DNA from: Streptomyces sp. TLI_171
Lineage (GTDB): Bacteria > Actinomycetota > Actinomycetes > Streptomycetales > Streptomycetaceae
Length of the DNA stretch: 64,000 nt
Direction: 5' to 3'
Assembly: GCF_003610255.1 (NCBI RefSeq)
Contig: NZ_RAPS01000001.1
Span: forward strand, 5,793,001-5,857,000
How positions within the stretch are numbered: the first letter of the stretch is position 1; the number at the start of each line of letters is the position of its first letter. Shown here in pieces: positions 1-12,873 of this stretch. The notes below the pieces were generated by a model. It made no database searches. It worked only from the letters and a program-made list of their open reading frames with translations, and was not told where the DNA came from. Both the position numbers and the translations under genes were made by a program.

Positions 1-4530
<4,530 letters not shown>

Positions 4531-4618
4531 GTGGTTCCCGGGTAGCGAACAGCTATCGCCGGCGAACAAAGAAACATCACTTTCAACTGAAAAGTGTGTT
4601 CGCTGAATACCCGATAGG
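4531..4618 (+). other. 23S-5S spacer
   Basis: A short AT-richer spacer between 23S and 5S. It contains a small stem (CACTTT near 4578 with AAAGTG near 4590) of the sort cut during rRNA processing. No gene is seen. Confidence 0.6.
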
Positions 4619-4737
4619 GTTTCGGTGGTCATAGCGTGAGGGAAACGCCCGGTTACATTCCGAACCCGGAAGCTAAGCCTCATAGCGCCGATGGTACTGC
4701 AGGGGGGACCCTGTGGGAGAGTAGGACGCCGCCGAAC
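4619..4737 (+). rRNA. rrf: 5S ribosomal RNA
   Basis: A 119-base 5S gene. It begins GTTTCGGTGGTCATAGCG and ends GGACGCCGCCGAAC; these termini pair to form helix I. The conserved loop segments CATTCCGAACCCGGAAGCTA and the D/E arm around 4690-4725 are intact. It completes a single 16S-23S-5S operon on the plus strand. Confidence 0.96.
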
Positions 4738-4748
4738 AATTCTTCATA

Positions 4749-4789
4749 GGCCGAGGCCCCAGCGATTCGCTGGGGCCTCGGCCTTTTTT
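4749..4789 (+). terminator. rRNA operon terminator
   Basis: A perfect 16-bp GC-rich stem (4749-4764 with 4768-4783), a 3-base loop and a run of six T. This is a textbook intrinsic terminator 12 bases after 5S. Confidence 0.93.
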
Positions 4790-4992
4790 GTTGGGCTTTT
4801 TCAGACGGACAGACGATGGCCGGCAGACGGCGGTCGGGCACCCGGACGCGGTGTTCGCCCGTGTGCCGGACAATGGACAAGACGGACGTACCGGACCTGG
4901 CTGGCCCGGGGAGCGTTCGGATCGCGCGCTGGTGTCGGTGGACCGGCAGTGGCGCCTCTCTAGCAAGCAGTGTGCAGACAGGAGTCACCAGA

Positions 4993-7257
4993 ATGTCGAA
5001 CCCGCCCCAGGACCGGCCCGAGCGCCGAAACGACGGCGGCCGGGGGTACGAGCCCAGGTCGCGCGGGAGCTGGTCCAACGACCGTGGCCCGCGTCGTGAC
5101 GACCGAGGCGAAGGCGGTGGCTACCGCGGTCGCGATGACCGTGGCGACCGTCCCCAGGGCGACCGCGGTGGTTACCGCGGCCGTGACGACCGCCCGTCGT
5201 ACGGCGGTGGCGGCGACCGCCCGCAGGGCGGTGGATACCGCGGTGGCGGTGACCGTCCGCAGGGTGGCGGCGGGTACCGCAGCGGCGGCGACCGCCCCTC
5301 GTACGGTGGCGGCGGCGGTGGCTACCGGGGGCGTGACGACCGTCCGCAGGGTGGCGACCGTCCGCAGGGCGGCGGCTACCGCGGCCGCGACGACCGCCCC
5401 CAGGGCGGTGGCGGTTTCCGGCGCGACGACCGTGGTGACCGTCCGCAGAGCGGTGGCGGGTACCGGGGTCGTGAGGACCGTCCGCAGAGCGGTGGGTTCC
5501 GTCGGGACGACCGTGGCGACCGTCCGCAGGGTGGCGGCTACCGTCCGCGTGAGGAGCGGTCGTTCGACGACCGTCCGCAGCGCAGCGGCGGATACGACCG
5601 CCCGCAGGGTGGCGACCGTGGCGGGTTCCGTCGCGACGACCGTGGTGACCGTCCGCAGGGTGGCGGCGGTTACCGGGGCCGCGACGACCGTCCCCAGGGC
5701 GGCGACCGTGGCGGGTTCCGTCCGCGTGAGGACCGTCCGTCGTACGAGCGTCGGGACGACCGTCCGCAGGGCGGCGGTGGCTACCGTGGCCGCGACGACC
5801 GTCCCCAGGGCGGCGACCGTGGCGGGTTCCGTCGCGACGACCGTGGCGACCGTCCCCAGGGTGGCGGCTACCGTCCGCGTGAGGAGCGGTCGTTCGACGA
5901 CCGTCCGCAGCGCAGCGGCTACGACCGTCCGCAGGGTGGCGGCGGTTACCGGGGCCGTGACGACCGTCCCCAGGGCGGCGACCGTGGCGGGTTCCGTCCG
6001 CGTGAGGACCGTCCGTCGTACGAGCGTCGGGACGACCGTCCGCAGGGCGGCGGTGGCTACCGCGGCCGCGACGACCGTCCCCAGGGTGGCGACCGTGTCG
6101 GGTTCCGTCGCGACGACCGTGGCGACCGTCCGCAGCGCGGTGGGTACGAGCGCCGTGACGACCGCCCGCAGGGTGGGTTCCGGGGTCGGGACGACCGTCC
6201 GCAGGGCGGCGGGTTCCGTCGGGACGACCGTGGGGACCGTCCGCAGGGCGGCGGTGGCTACCGTGGCCGCGACGACCGTCCGCAGCGTGGCGGGTACGAG
6301 CGCCGGGACGACCGGGGCGGGTACCGCGGTGGGCGGGACGACCGGGGTGGCTACGAGGAGCGTCGCCAGGAGCCGGTGAAGCGGCTGCCGATCCCGGACG
6401 ACGTCACCGGGTTCGAGATCGACGCGGACGTGAAGCAGGACCTGAAGAGCCTGCCGAAGACCCTCGCGGACGACGTGGCGCGCAACCTGGTGATGGTCGC
6501 GCGGCTGCTCGACAGCGAGCCGGAGGAGGCCTACAACTACTCGCGGGTCGCGCTGCGGCTGGCCTCGCGCGTGGCGAGCGTCCGGGAGGCGGCCGGCTTC
6601 GCGTCGTACATGACGCAGCGGTACGCGGAGGCGCTGACCGAGTTCCGGGCGGCGCGTCGGATGACCGGGCGGGTCGACCTGTGGCCGGTGATGGCGGACT
6701 GCGAGCGCGGTCTGGGCCGTCCGGAGCGGGCGCTGGCGATGGCCGGTGAGCCCGAGGTGAAGCAGCTGGACAAGGCCGGCCAGGTAGAGATGCGGCTGGT
6801 CGCGGCGGGTGCGCGCGCCGACCTGGAGCAGTTCGACGCCGCCGTGGTGACGCTGCAGAGCCCGGAGCTGGCGTCCTCGGCGATTCACCCGTGGACGGCC
6901 CGGCTGCGCTACGGCTACGCGGACGCGCTGATCGCGGCGGGTCGGGCGGACGAGGCCCGGGAGTGGTTCGTGAAGGCCGTGGAGGCCGACACGGACGGTT
7001 CCACCAACGCGGCGGAGCGGCTCGCCGAGATCGACGGCGTGGAGTTCACCGACGCGCTGGACGAGGACTCCGAGGACGAGGGCGTCGACGAGGCCGTGGA
7101 GCCGGTGCGCCGGCAGATCGACAAGGACGACGTCGGCGACGACCGGATGATCTTCGAGGACGAGGAAGACGTCGAGGAGTTCTACGACGAGGACGACGTC
7201 GAGATCGACGAGGACTACGACGAGGACTCGTTCCAGGAGCAGCCCAAGCAGGGCTGA
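4993..7257 (+). CDS. TPR-like protein with long RGG/DRPQGG disordered N-terminus
   Basis: A 754-aa protein. I chose ATG 4993 because AGGAG lies 8 bases upstream, although the frame stays open back to 4816. Residues 1 to about 456 are low-complexity arginine/glycine/aspartate sequence built from units such as RGRDDRPQGG, FRRDDRGDRPQGG and YERRDDRPQ. This is the composition of RNA-binding, condensate-forming RGG proteins. From about residue 460 the chain becomes an ordinary helical domain with repeated alanine/leucine helices (AYNYSRVALRLASR, YAEALTEFRAARRM, GYADALIAAGRADEAREWF) that look tetratricopeptide-like. The tail is strongly acidic (EDEEDVEEFYDEDDVEIDED). Streptomycetes carry proteins of this type annotated only as TPR or hypothetical. 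Its place right behind an rRNA operon makes a ribosome or RNA role attractive, but that is inference. Confidence 0.85.
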   Translation: MSNPPQDRPERRNDGGRGYEPRSRGSWSNDRGPRRDDRGEGGGYRGRDDRGDRPQGDRGGYRGRDDRPSYGGGGDRPQGGGYRGGGDRPQGGGGYRSGGDRPSYGGGGGGYRGRDDRPQGGDRPQGGGYRGRDDRPQGGGGFRRDDRGDRPQSGGGYRGREDRPQSGGFRRDDRGDRPQGGGYRPREERSFDDRPQRSGGYDRPQGGDRGGFRRDDRGDRPQGGGGYRGRDDRPQGGDRGGFRPREDRPSYERRDDRPQGGGGYRGRDDRPQGGDRGGFRRDDRGDRPQGGGYRPREERSFDDRPQRSGYDRPQGGGGYRGRDDRPQGGDRGGFRPREDRPSYERRDDRPQGGGGYRGRDDRPQGGDRVGFRRDDRGDRPQRGGYERRDDRPQGGFRGRDDRPQGGGFRRDDRGDRPQGGGGYRGRDDRPQRGGYERRDDRGGYRGGRDDRGGYEERRQEPVKRLPIPDDVTGFEIDADVKQDLKSLPKTLADDVARNLVMVARLLDSEPEEAYNYSRVALRLASRVASVREAAGFASYMTQRYAEALTEFRAARRMTGRVDLWPVMADCERGLGRPERALAMAGEPEVKQLDKAGQVEMRLVAAGARADLEQFDAAVVTLQSPELASSAIHPWTARLRYGYADALIAAGRADEAREWFVKAVEADTDGSTNAAERLAEIDGVEFTDALDEDSEDEGVDEAVEPVRRQIDKDDVGDDRMIFEDEEDVEEFYDEDDVEIDEDYDEDSFQEQPKQG
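5095..6357 (+). repeat. Degenerate in-frame coding repeats (RGG/DRPQGG)
   Basis: Tandem and interspersed degenerate units coding RGRDDRPQGG, RRDDRGDRPQGG and REERSFDDRPQRSG-type modules. Some blocks of over 100 bases are near duplicates, for example around 5690-5890 and 5960-6140. The repeats keep all six frames open over long stretches, which yields large spurious antisense frames. Copy-number change by slippage is expected here. Confidence 0.85.
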
Positions 7258-7272
7258 GCCGCGTGACGAAGA

Positions 7273-7306
7273 GGGCCCCCGCTCCGGGAAGGAGCGGGGG
7301 CCCTTT
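7273..7306. terminator. Bidirectional terminator between convergent genes
   Basis: A perfect 13-bp stem (7273-7285 with 7291-7303) with loop GGGAA, then CCCTTT. It sits between the TPR gene and the convergent DUF1015 gene. Confidence 0.8.
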
Positions 7307-7338
7307 CGCGTGGCGCGCCGGCCGGTCGGCGGGGCGGG

Positions 7339-8703
7339 TCAGCCGAGCTCGAGGTTGCGCAGGACCAGTCCGGTGGCCGGCTTGGGGCCGAAGGAGGTGG
7401 ACTTGCGGGGCATGGTGACGCCCTGTTCGGCGAGGCGGCGGACCACGCGTTCCTCGACGGGGTGGAGCAGCACGGCGGTGCCGCCGGTGCGGGCGGCCTC
7501 GCGGACGGCGGCCTCGGCGGAGTGCAGGTAGCCGATGTGCTCGGGGCTGTCGGGGATCCGCCAGGTGTGGTCGAGCAGGACGGCGTGCAGGACGGTGGCG
7601 TCGAGGCGGCGCCACTCCTCGGGGCGGTCGGCGCGGACGGTGGCGGCGAGGGTGCGCTCGTCGGGGCCGGTGAGGAGCAGGAAGCGGCCGTCGCCGGGGG
7701 TGAGGACGAAGGCGTTGTCGGGGCCGGTGCGGGCCTCGGCGAGGGCCTTCAGGGCGTCCGGGAGGGCGCCGGCGAGTTCGGTGACCTGCCAGACGTCGGG
7801 GTCGAGGGCGGCGAGCGCGGCGTGCAGCGGGAGGCGCTGCAGGACGCGGTGGATGGCGCGGACCTTCAGGGGGTAGCGGTCGGTGTCGACCAGCAGGACC
7901 AGGCCGCGGTCCCAGGGGCTGCGCGGCAGGTGGCGGTGTTCGCGCTGCAGGCGCAGGTACATCTCCCAGCGGTGGTGGCCGTCGGCGATCAGGGCCCGGC
8001 AGGTGGCGAGGTCGCGGCTGACGGCGGCCAGGTCGGCGTGGTCGGTGACGGCCCACAGGCGGTGGTGGGTGCCGTCGGTGGTGGCGGTGTCGAGCAGCGG
8101 CGGGGTGCTGACGGTGCGTTCGATGACGTCGGCGGCGCGGCCGTTGCCACGGTAGGTGAGCAGCAGCGGTTCGAGGTTGGCGCGGGTGGTGCGCATCAGG
8201 CCGACCCGGTCGGCGACGGGCTTGGGCATGACGTCCTCGTGCGGGAGGACGACACCGGCCTCGGGTCCGCTGACGGCGAGGGCGCCGATCAGGCCGCGCT
8301 GCAGGGCGCCGGAGGGGGTGCGCTGCTCGTAGACGTACAGGGCGGGCCGGGGGTCGGCGGCCAGGACGCCCTGCTGTTGCCAGTCGCGGAGCAGGCGGGC
8401 GGCGTGCCGGTAGCGGGTGTCGCGGTCGGGGCGGTCGCCGGCGTCCTCGGGTTCGGGGCGGGGCAGGATGAGGCGGACGATGTTGTGCGGGTCCGCGGTC
8501 TCCAGGTCGAGGCGCCGTCCGGGGTCGACCACGTCGTACGGCGGGGAGGTGACCGCGGCCAGGTCGCCGACCCGGTGCGGGTCGTAGCGCAGGCCGCGGA
8601 ACGGGGAGAGGGACAGCCCTGCGGTGGCGACGTGCCCGGGGTCTCCGGGGCCGCCCGAGGGCTCGGTGCCGCTTTCGGCACGAGGGGCGCTCATCTTCGG
8701 CAT
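7339..8703 (-). CDS. DUF1015 family protein
   Basis: A 454-aa protein recognised as DUF1015 from the N-terminal PFRGLRYDPHRVGDLAAVTSPPYDVV segment type (here near residues 34-60) and the later HNIVRLILPRP and IADGHHRWEMYLRLQ segments. Members are widespread, sometimes called SerC-like, and have no settled function. The start is uncertain: ATG 8703 or ATG 8694 (MSAPRAE). Only a weak AAGGA lies 14 bases before the first. It is divergent from the small TPR gene, with about 100 bases between them for both promoters. Confidence 0.85.
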   Translation of the reverse strand: MPKMSAPRAESGTEPSGGPGDPGHVATAGLSLSPFRGLRYDPHRVGDLAAVTSPPYDVVDPGRRLDLETADPHNIVRLILPRPEPEDAGDRPDRDTRYRHAARLLRDWQQQGVLAADPRPALYVYEQRTPSGALQRGLIGALAVSGPEAGVVLPHEDVMPKPVADRVGLMRTTRANLEPLLLTYRGNGRAADVIERTVSTPPLLDTATTDGTHHRLWAVTDHADLAAVSRDLATCRALIADGHHRWEMYLRLQREHRHLPRSPWDRGLVLLVDTDRYPLKVRAIHRVLQRLPLHAALAALDPDVWQVTELAGALPDALKALAEARTGPDNAFVLTPGDGRFLLLTGPDERTLAATVRADRPEEWRRLDATVLHAVLLDHTWRIPDSPEHIGYLHSAEAAVREAARTGGTAVLLHPVEERVVRRLAEQGVTMPRKSTSFGPKPATGLVLRNLELG

Positions 8704-8803
8704 GTTAGTCGGGTAGTCCTTGTTGGGAGATCACGTTGGGCTCGGCCGTCCGGATCGCGGGCGGGCAGGTGAGCGGGGCGGACGGGAAGCGGGGTAGGTG
8801 CGG

Positions 8804-9352
8804 ATGAGCTACGGGGACCACGCAGACGAGAGCGCGGACGGCGCGGCGGCTGTTCCCGGGGACAACGGCAGTGGCAGTGGCAGCGGCACCGGGAACGGGA
8901 ACGGTGCGCCCGGTGGCGGGGTGTACGACTGGTTCCGGCGCGGGGTGCGGCTGCTGGAGGAGAAGCACCCGGCGGCGGCGGTGCAGTTGCTGGCGCGGGC
9001 GGCGGAGGCGGAGCCGGGGTCGCGGTCGATCCGGGAGGCGTTGGCGCGGGCGCAGTTCGACGCGGGGCAGTACGCGCAGGCGCTGGCGAGTTTCCGGGCG
9101 GTGGCGGTGGCGGATCCGTCGGACGACTACGCCCAGTTCGGCTGGGGGGTGGCGGCGGCCCGGCTGGGCGACTTCGAGACCTCCGCGGAGCACTTGGCGC
9201 TGGCGGTGGCGATGCAGCCGGGGAACCGGCACTACCAGGCGGCGCTGCGGCAGACCAGGGCGACGCTGGCGGCCCGGGCGGGGGCGTACGGTCCGCTGCT
9301 GCCGGGCGCTCCGGGGTACCTGGCTCCGCCGGAGGAACCGGAGGAGACCTAA
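8804..9352 (+). CDS. Small tetratricopeptide repeat protein
   Basis: A 182-aa protein with a low-complexity Gly/Ser/Asn stretch (residues 16-35) followed by about three TPR-like helix pairs: YDWFRRGVRLLEEKHPAAAVQLLARAAEAEP, REALARAQFDAGQYAQALASFRAVAVADP (cited in part) and a third unit ending LALAVAMQPGNRHY. A GTG two codons upstream (8798) is an alternative start. The same TPR gene precedes a HAD phosphatase in mycobacteria (Rv1691-Rv1692), so the pairing is conserved. It probably acts as a protein-binding scaffold; the partner is unknown. Confidence 0.85.
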   Translation: MSYGDHADESADGAAAVPGDNGSGSGSGTGNGNGAPGGGVYDWFRRGVRLLEEKHPAAAVQLLARAAEAEPGSRSIREALARAQFDAGQYAQALASFRAVAVADPSDDYAQFGWGVAAARLGDFETSAEHLALAVAMQPGNRHYQAALRQTRATLAARAGAYGPLLPGAPGYLAPPEEPEET

Positions 9353-9396
9353 GGTGGCGGTGTCGATCGGTTCGAGGTGACGAGGGTGGAGCAGCG

Positions 9397-10431
9397 ATGA
9401 CGGAGAACGCCAGGAGTGTCCCGCAGGGCAGTGCGGTGGCGCTGACGGAGGCGTACGACACGGCGCTGCTCGACCTGGACGGGGTGGTGTACGCCGGTCC
9501 GCACGCGATCCCGTTCGCGGTGGAGTCGCTGGACCGGGCGCGGGCGGCGGGGATGCGGCTGGCGTACGTCACCAACAACGCGTCGCGGCCGCCGCGGGTG
9601 GTGGCGGAGCACCTGACTGAGCTGGGCGTCCCGGCTGCGCCGGGGGACGTGATCAACTCGGCGCAGGCGGCGGCGCGGCTGGTGTCGGAGAAGGTGCCGG
9701 CGGGCGCCAGGGTGCTGGTGGTCGGCGGGGCGGGCCTGGTGGAGGCGCTGCAGGAGCGGGGTCTGGTGCCGGTGCGCTCGCTGGACGAGGAGCCGGCGGC
9801 CGTGGTGCAGGGCTACGACCCGTCGGTGGGCTGGGCGGACCTCGCGGAGGCCTCGTACGCGGTGGGCCGGGGCCTGCCCTGGGTGGCGTCCAACACGGAC
9901 CTGTCGATCCCGACGGCGCGGGGCATCGCGCCGGGCAACGGCACGCTGGTGGCGGCGGTCGCCGCGGCGACGGGGGTGACGCCGGAGGTGGCGGGCAAGC
10001 CGCTGCCGCCGATGCACCGGGAGACGGTGCTGCGCACGGGCGCGAAGCGTCCGCTGGTGGTCGGTGACCGGCTGGACACCGACATCGAGGGCGCGTTCAA
10101 CGGCGGTGTGGACTCGCTGCTGGTGTTCACCGGCATCGCCACGCCGGAGGAGGTGCTGGCCGCGCCGCTGCGGCACCGTCCGACGTACCTGGCGCAGGAC
10201 CTGCGCGGCCTGCTGGAGGCGCAGCCGCAGGTCGCGGAGCTGGGCGGCGGCCGGTTCGGCTGCGGCGGCTGGGAGGCGGGCGTGGACGGCACGGCGCTGA
10301 CCCTGGACGGCGCGGGCGGGCGGATCGACGCGCTGCGGGCGCTGTGCGCGGCGGCGTGGACGCACGCGGACGCGAGCGGGGCGGCGCCGGAGTCGGCGAA
10401 GGCCCTGGCGGGGCTGCCCGCGGCGGATTGA
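9397..10431 (+). CDS. HAD-IIA family sugar/nucleotide phosphatase
   Basis: A 344-aa NagD-like haloacid dehalogenase phosphatase. Motif I is DLDGVVY, with the nucleophile Asp26 and general acid Asp28. Motif II is TNN (59-61), the lysine is in GKPLPP (Lys201), and motif III is GDRLDTD (Asp224 and Asp227). All catalytic residues are present. The C-terminal 70 residues beyond the fold are poorly conserved. It follows the TPR gene by 44 bases and is probably co-transcribed with it. The natural substrate is not predictable; relatives act on small phosphorylated sugars or glycerol phosphate. Confidence 0.92.
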   Translation: MTENARSVPQGSAVALTEAYDTALLDLDGVVYAGPHAIPFAVESLDRARAAGMRLAYVTNNASRPPRVVAEHLTELGVPAAPGDVINSAQAAARLVSEKVPAGARVLVVGGAGLVEALQERGLVPVRSLDEEPAAVVQGYDPSVGWADLAEASYAVGRGLPWVASNTDLSIPTARGIAPGNGTLVAAVAAATGVTPEVAGKPLPPMHRETVLRTGAKRPLVVGDRLDTDIEGAFNGGVDSLLVFTGIATPEEVLAAPLRHRPTYLAQDLRGLLEAQPQVAELGGGRFGCGGWEAGVDGTALTLDGAGGRIDALRALCAAAWTHADASGAAPESAKALAGLPAAD

Positions 10432-10487
10432 CGGTCCGTCGGGGCGGGTATCCCCCGGACCGGTTCGAATCGTCCTTCGGGGGTGGG

Positions 10488-11069
10488 ATGGTGCGTGAAC
10501 GGGGGAGTGCGGTGACGGCGGCCGCCTGTGCGGCGCTGCTGGCGCTGGCGGGGTGCGCGTCCGGTCCGGATCCGGATCCGGGCCCTGCGGAGCGGATGCG
10601 GGCGGAACTGACGGACCAGGGCGTGCAGTGGGACGAGTTCCGGGCGGTCGGCGGGGCGGGCGAGGAGCCGGTCTTCACCTGGTCGGTTCCGGACGGGTAC
10701 CGCTGCCTGGGCGGCCTGGATCCGCTCTGGAGCACCTGCATGGTCCCCGACCCGGAGCCGCTGGCGGACGGGCCGGGGATCCGGTCGATCGGCGAGACGA
10801 TGTCCGACCGGCACTGGCAGCAGATGTTCCGGGCGGACCGCGAGCGGGTGACCGAGGTGTCCTGCGGGGGGCGGCCGGTCCAGCTGTACGAGCTTGCCGA
10901 GGACCTGTTGCCGGGCGGTTTCCGGCGCACCTACACGCTCGTGGACCGGACGGTGCCGTTCGATTCGATGACCGTCCGGGTGGTCCGGGACGACGGGGGG
11001 ACGGCCGTCGAGTCGCTGTCCCAGGACGTTCAGGCCCTCCCGCCGGGGCTGACCCGGCAGACCTGCTGA
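10488..11069 (+). CDS. Putative secreted lipoprotein
   Basis: The start at ATG 10488 gives 193 aa that begin with two arginines, a short hydrophobic stretch and the lipobox LAGC, followed by Ala-Ser. That is a lipoprotein signal with the modified cysteine near residue 23. The mature part has three or four further cysteines (YRCLGG, STCMVPD, VSCGGRP) and ends in Cys. No family is recognised. A long upstream extension is open but has no signal-like sequence, so the internal ATG is preferred. The next 190 bases hold what looks like a broken partial copy. Confidence 0.7.
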   Translation: MVRERGSAVTAAACAALLALAGCASGPDPDPGPAERMRAELTDQGVQWDEFRAVGGAGEEPVFTWSVPDGYRCLGGLDPLWSTCMVPDPEPLADGPGIRSIGETMSDRHWQQMFRADRERVTEVSCGGRPVQLYELAEDLLPGGFRRTYTLVDRTVPFDSMTVRVVRDDGGTAVESLSQDVQALPPGLTRQTC

Positions 11070-11084
11070 AGCCACGGGGCGGGA

Positions 11085-11262
11085 GGGTGGCTGCAGGTGG
11101 TCTCGGTGGACCGGGCGCGGCTGCTCGCCGCCGACCGTGAGCAGGTTCTGGGCGTGACGTGCGCGGGCCGGCCGGTGGACCTGGCGGAGCCCGGCCGACG
11201 AGGACGTCGATCTCGGCGACCTCCGGATCGGGCCCGGCCACGCGGCGCAGTGGTGCTCGTGA
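11085..11262 (+). pseudogene. Decayed partial copy of the preceding lipoprotein
   Basis: Translation here gives WLQVVSVDRARLL, then ADREQVLGVTCAGRPVDL, which parallels ADRERVTEVSCGGRPVQL in the intact gene upstream. Near 11195 the frame must shift to continue as ADEDVDLGDLRIGPGHAAQWCS and stop at 11260-11262. There is no signal peptide and no start of its own. It is best read as a remnant of a tandem duplication. A sequencing error inside a short real gene is the alternative. Confidence 0.5.
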
Positions 11263-11271
11263 GCGGCCCGG

Positions 11272-11619
11272 TCAGAGCAGGCTGCGCAGGCGCAGCAGGT
11301 CGCGGAGGCTCGCGTCGAGCTTGAGGCGGCCGGTGGCCCAGGCGGTGGGGAAGGGGAGCCGGCCGTCGACCAGGGCGACCAGGTCGTCGCCGGTGGTGGT
11401 GAGCCGGATGTCGGCCTTGGCGGCGGGTGCGCCGGGGGTGTCGGTGATACCGGTGAGCTGTCCGTCGGTGAGGCGGCCGGTGAAGGTCAGGTCGAGGTCG
11501 GTGAGGTGGCAGCTGAGCGAGCGGTCGAGGGCGGTGGCCTTGCGGATGTCGCCGTTCGCGCCGGCGAGGTTGCGGCTGAGCTGCTCCAGTGCGCGGCGGC
11601 ACTCCTCGATGGTGGCCAT
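11272..11619 (-). CDS. SCP2 sterol-binding domain-like protein
   Basis: A 115-aa protein (MATIEECRRALEQLSRNL start). Its alternating beta-strand pattern (CHLTDLDLTFTGRLTDG, KADIRLTTTGDDLVALVDG) and the final helical KLDASLRDLLRLRSLL fit the SCP2/alkyl-sulfatase dimerisation-like fold that streptomycetes carry as a stand-alone protein. It probably binds a hydrophobic ligand or a partner protein. It is convergent with the lipoprotein remnant and divergent from the next gene. Confidence 0.75.
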   Translation of the reverse strand: MATIEECRRALEQLSRNLAGANGDIRKATALDRSLSCHLTDLDLTFTGRLTDGQLTGITDTPGAPAAKADIRLTTTGDDLVALVDGRLPFPTAWATGRLKLDASLRDLLRLRSLL

Positions 11620-11764
11620 GGCTGCGGCTTGCTCCCGTCGGTGGTCGTTCGGCGTTCCACGCTAGCGCAGCTGCGGACGTCGACGGCCGGGAGCGGGTAG
11701 CGTCAGTGCGGGCAGTCAGTCGGGTTGTCAGTGCGGCGGTCGGTGGCGACGAGGAGGCGTGCGG

Positions 11765-12694
11765 ATGCTGCGGGATGCGGTGCAGGGCGTGCGGGGCGTG
11801 GTGGTGGTCGCGGCGCAGGTGGCCGAGGAGGCGGGCCGCCGGGTGCTGGACGCGGCCGAGGGACTGCTCCAGCGAGGCGGTGATCTGCCGCCCGCGGTGG
11901 AGCAGTTGAGGACGCTCGCCGGGGAGGCCGTGACGGCCGGCCGGGCCGGTGTCGACCTGGTGGCGGGGGTGGCCAGGGGCGAGGCGGAGCGGGTGTTCGA
12001 GAAGGTCGGCGACCAGGTGGTGAAGGTCGGCGTGGTGCTGAGCTTCCTGGAGTCGAAGCTGCGCGAGGTGGAGGAGCCGGCCGCCGCTCCGGAGGAGGAG
12101 CCGCCGGCCCCGGACGAGGAGCCGGTGGTCCGTCCGGCGGCCCGGGCGCAGGGCCTGTTCGACGAGGGCTGGGACGCGGAGCCGGCGGCGGAGAGCGCGC
12201 CAGCTGACGGTGCGTCGGTCCGGGACCGGCGGGCGACGGCGCGCAAGACGGCGGCCCGCAAGCACGCGGTGGGTTCGGCGTCGGGCGTGAAGAAGGCCGC
12301 CGCGCGGCGGGTCGCGGCCGACGGAGTGCCGACCGTTCCGGCGAAGAGGACCGCGGCGCGCAAGGGCGCGGCGGCGAAGCAGACGGCGGCGAAGCGCTCG
12401 GTGCCGCGCCGGCTGCCGTCCGGCGAGGAGCCGACGCCGGCCACGGTGGCGAAGCAGGCCACGGCGAAGCGGCCCGCGGCGAAGAAGACCTCCGCCGCGG
12501 CCGAGGTCGCGTCCGGGGACGCCTCGCCGAGCGGGCCGCTGCCCGCCCGGAAGACCGCGGCGAAGGAGGGCGCGGCGAAGGCCCCAGCGAAGAAGGCCGC
12601 CGCGAAGAAGGCCGCCGCGAAGAAGACGGCGGCGAAGAAGGCTCCCGCGAAGCAGGCCCCGGGCGGGGAGAAGGGGCCGGCCGGCGGTGAGTGA
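11765..12694 (+). CDS. Histone H1-like Ala/Lys-rich tail protein
   Basis: A 309-aa protein. ATG 11765 is chosen because GAGGAGG ends 7 bases upstream; the GTG at 11759 is too close. Residues 1-95 are helical (LRDAVQGVRGVVVVAAQVAEE onward) and could form a coiled coil. Residues 95-150 are acidic and proline-rich. Residues 150-309 are Ala/Lys/Arg-rich with AAKK, ATARKTAARK and KKAAAKKAAAKKTAAKK units like eukaryotic histone H1 and the tails of actinobacterial HupB/HupS. There is no HU domain. It probably binds DNA or RNA non-specifically through the tail. It overlaps the next small gene, so the two are translationally coupled. Confidence 0.8.
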   Translation: MLRDAVQGVRGVVVVAAQVAEEAGRRVLDAAEGLLQRGGDLPPAVEQLRTLAGEAVTAGRAGVDLVAGVARGEAERVFEKVGDQVVKVGVVLSFLESKLREVEEPAAAPEEEPPAPDEEPVVRPAARAQGLFDEGWDAEPAAESAPADGASVRDRRATARKTAARKHAVGSASGVKKAAARRVAADGVPTVPAKRTAARKGAAAKQTAAKRSVPRRLPSGEEPTPATVAKQATAKRPAAKKTSAAAEVASGDASPSGPLPARKTAAKEGAAKAPAKKAAAKKAAAKKTAAKKAPAKQAPGGEKGPAGGE

Positions 12695-12842
12695 GGCGCA
12701 GTGGACGGGTGAGCCCGAGGTGGACGGGGCGCTGGCCCGGCTGGGGGAGCTGGACGGGGTGGGGACCGAGCAGCGGGCCGAGGTGTACGAAGATGTCCAT
12801 GCGCGGCTCGCCGCGACCCTCGCGGGGCTGGACCGCGAGTGA
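12687..12842 (+). CDS. Conserved 51-aa protein upstream of tlyA
   Basis: A GTG at 12687 opens a 51-aa frame (MSEAQWTGEPEVDGALARLG start, AEVYEDVHARLAATLAGLDRE end). It overlaps the last 8 bases of the preceding gene and ends 31 bases before tlyA. Its composition is that of a compact helical protein. A short unknown ORF sits at the same place before tlyA in mycobacteria (Rv1693), which supports it as real. Its function is unknown. Confidence 0.75.
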   Translation: MSEAQWTGEPEVDGALARLGELDGVGTEQRAEVYEDVHARLAATLAGLDRE

Positions 12843-12873
12843 GGACCTGCCGAATGTGGGAGCTGACGTAGCA

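Noticed and set aside
4960..6888. A 642-residue open frame on the minus strand and a 469-residue one in another plus frame over the RGG repeats
   Set aside because: They are shadows of the GC-rich coding repeats: Val/Thr/Ala/Arg-only translations with no domain, no ribosome site and no stop codons only because of composition.
10461..10480. GGTTCGAATC, a tRNA T-arm-like string
   Set aside because: No acceptor, D or anticodon arms can be drawn around it, and it lies in the leader of the lipoprotein gene.
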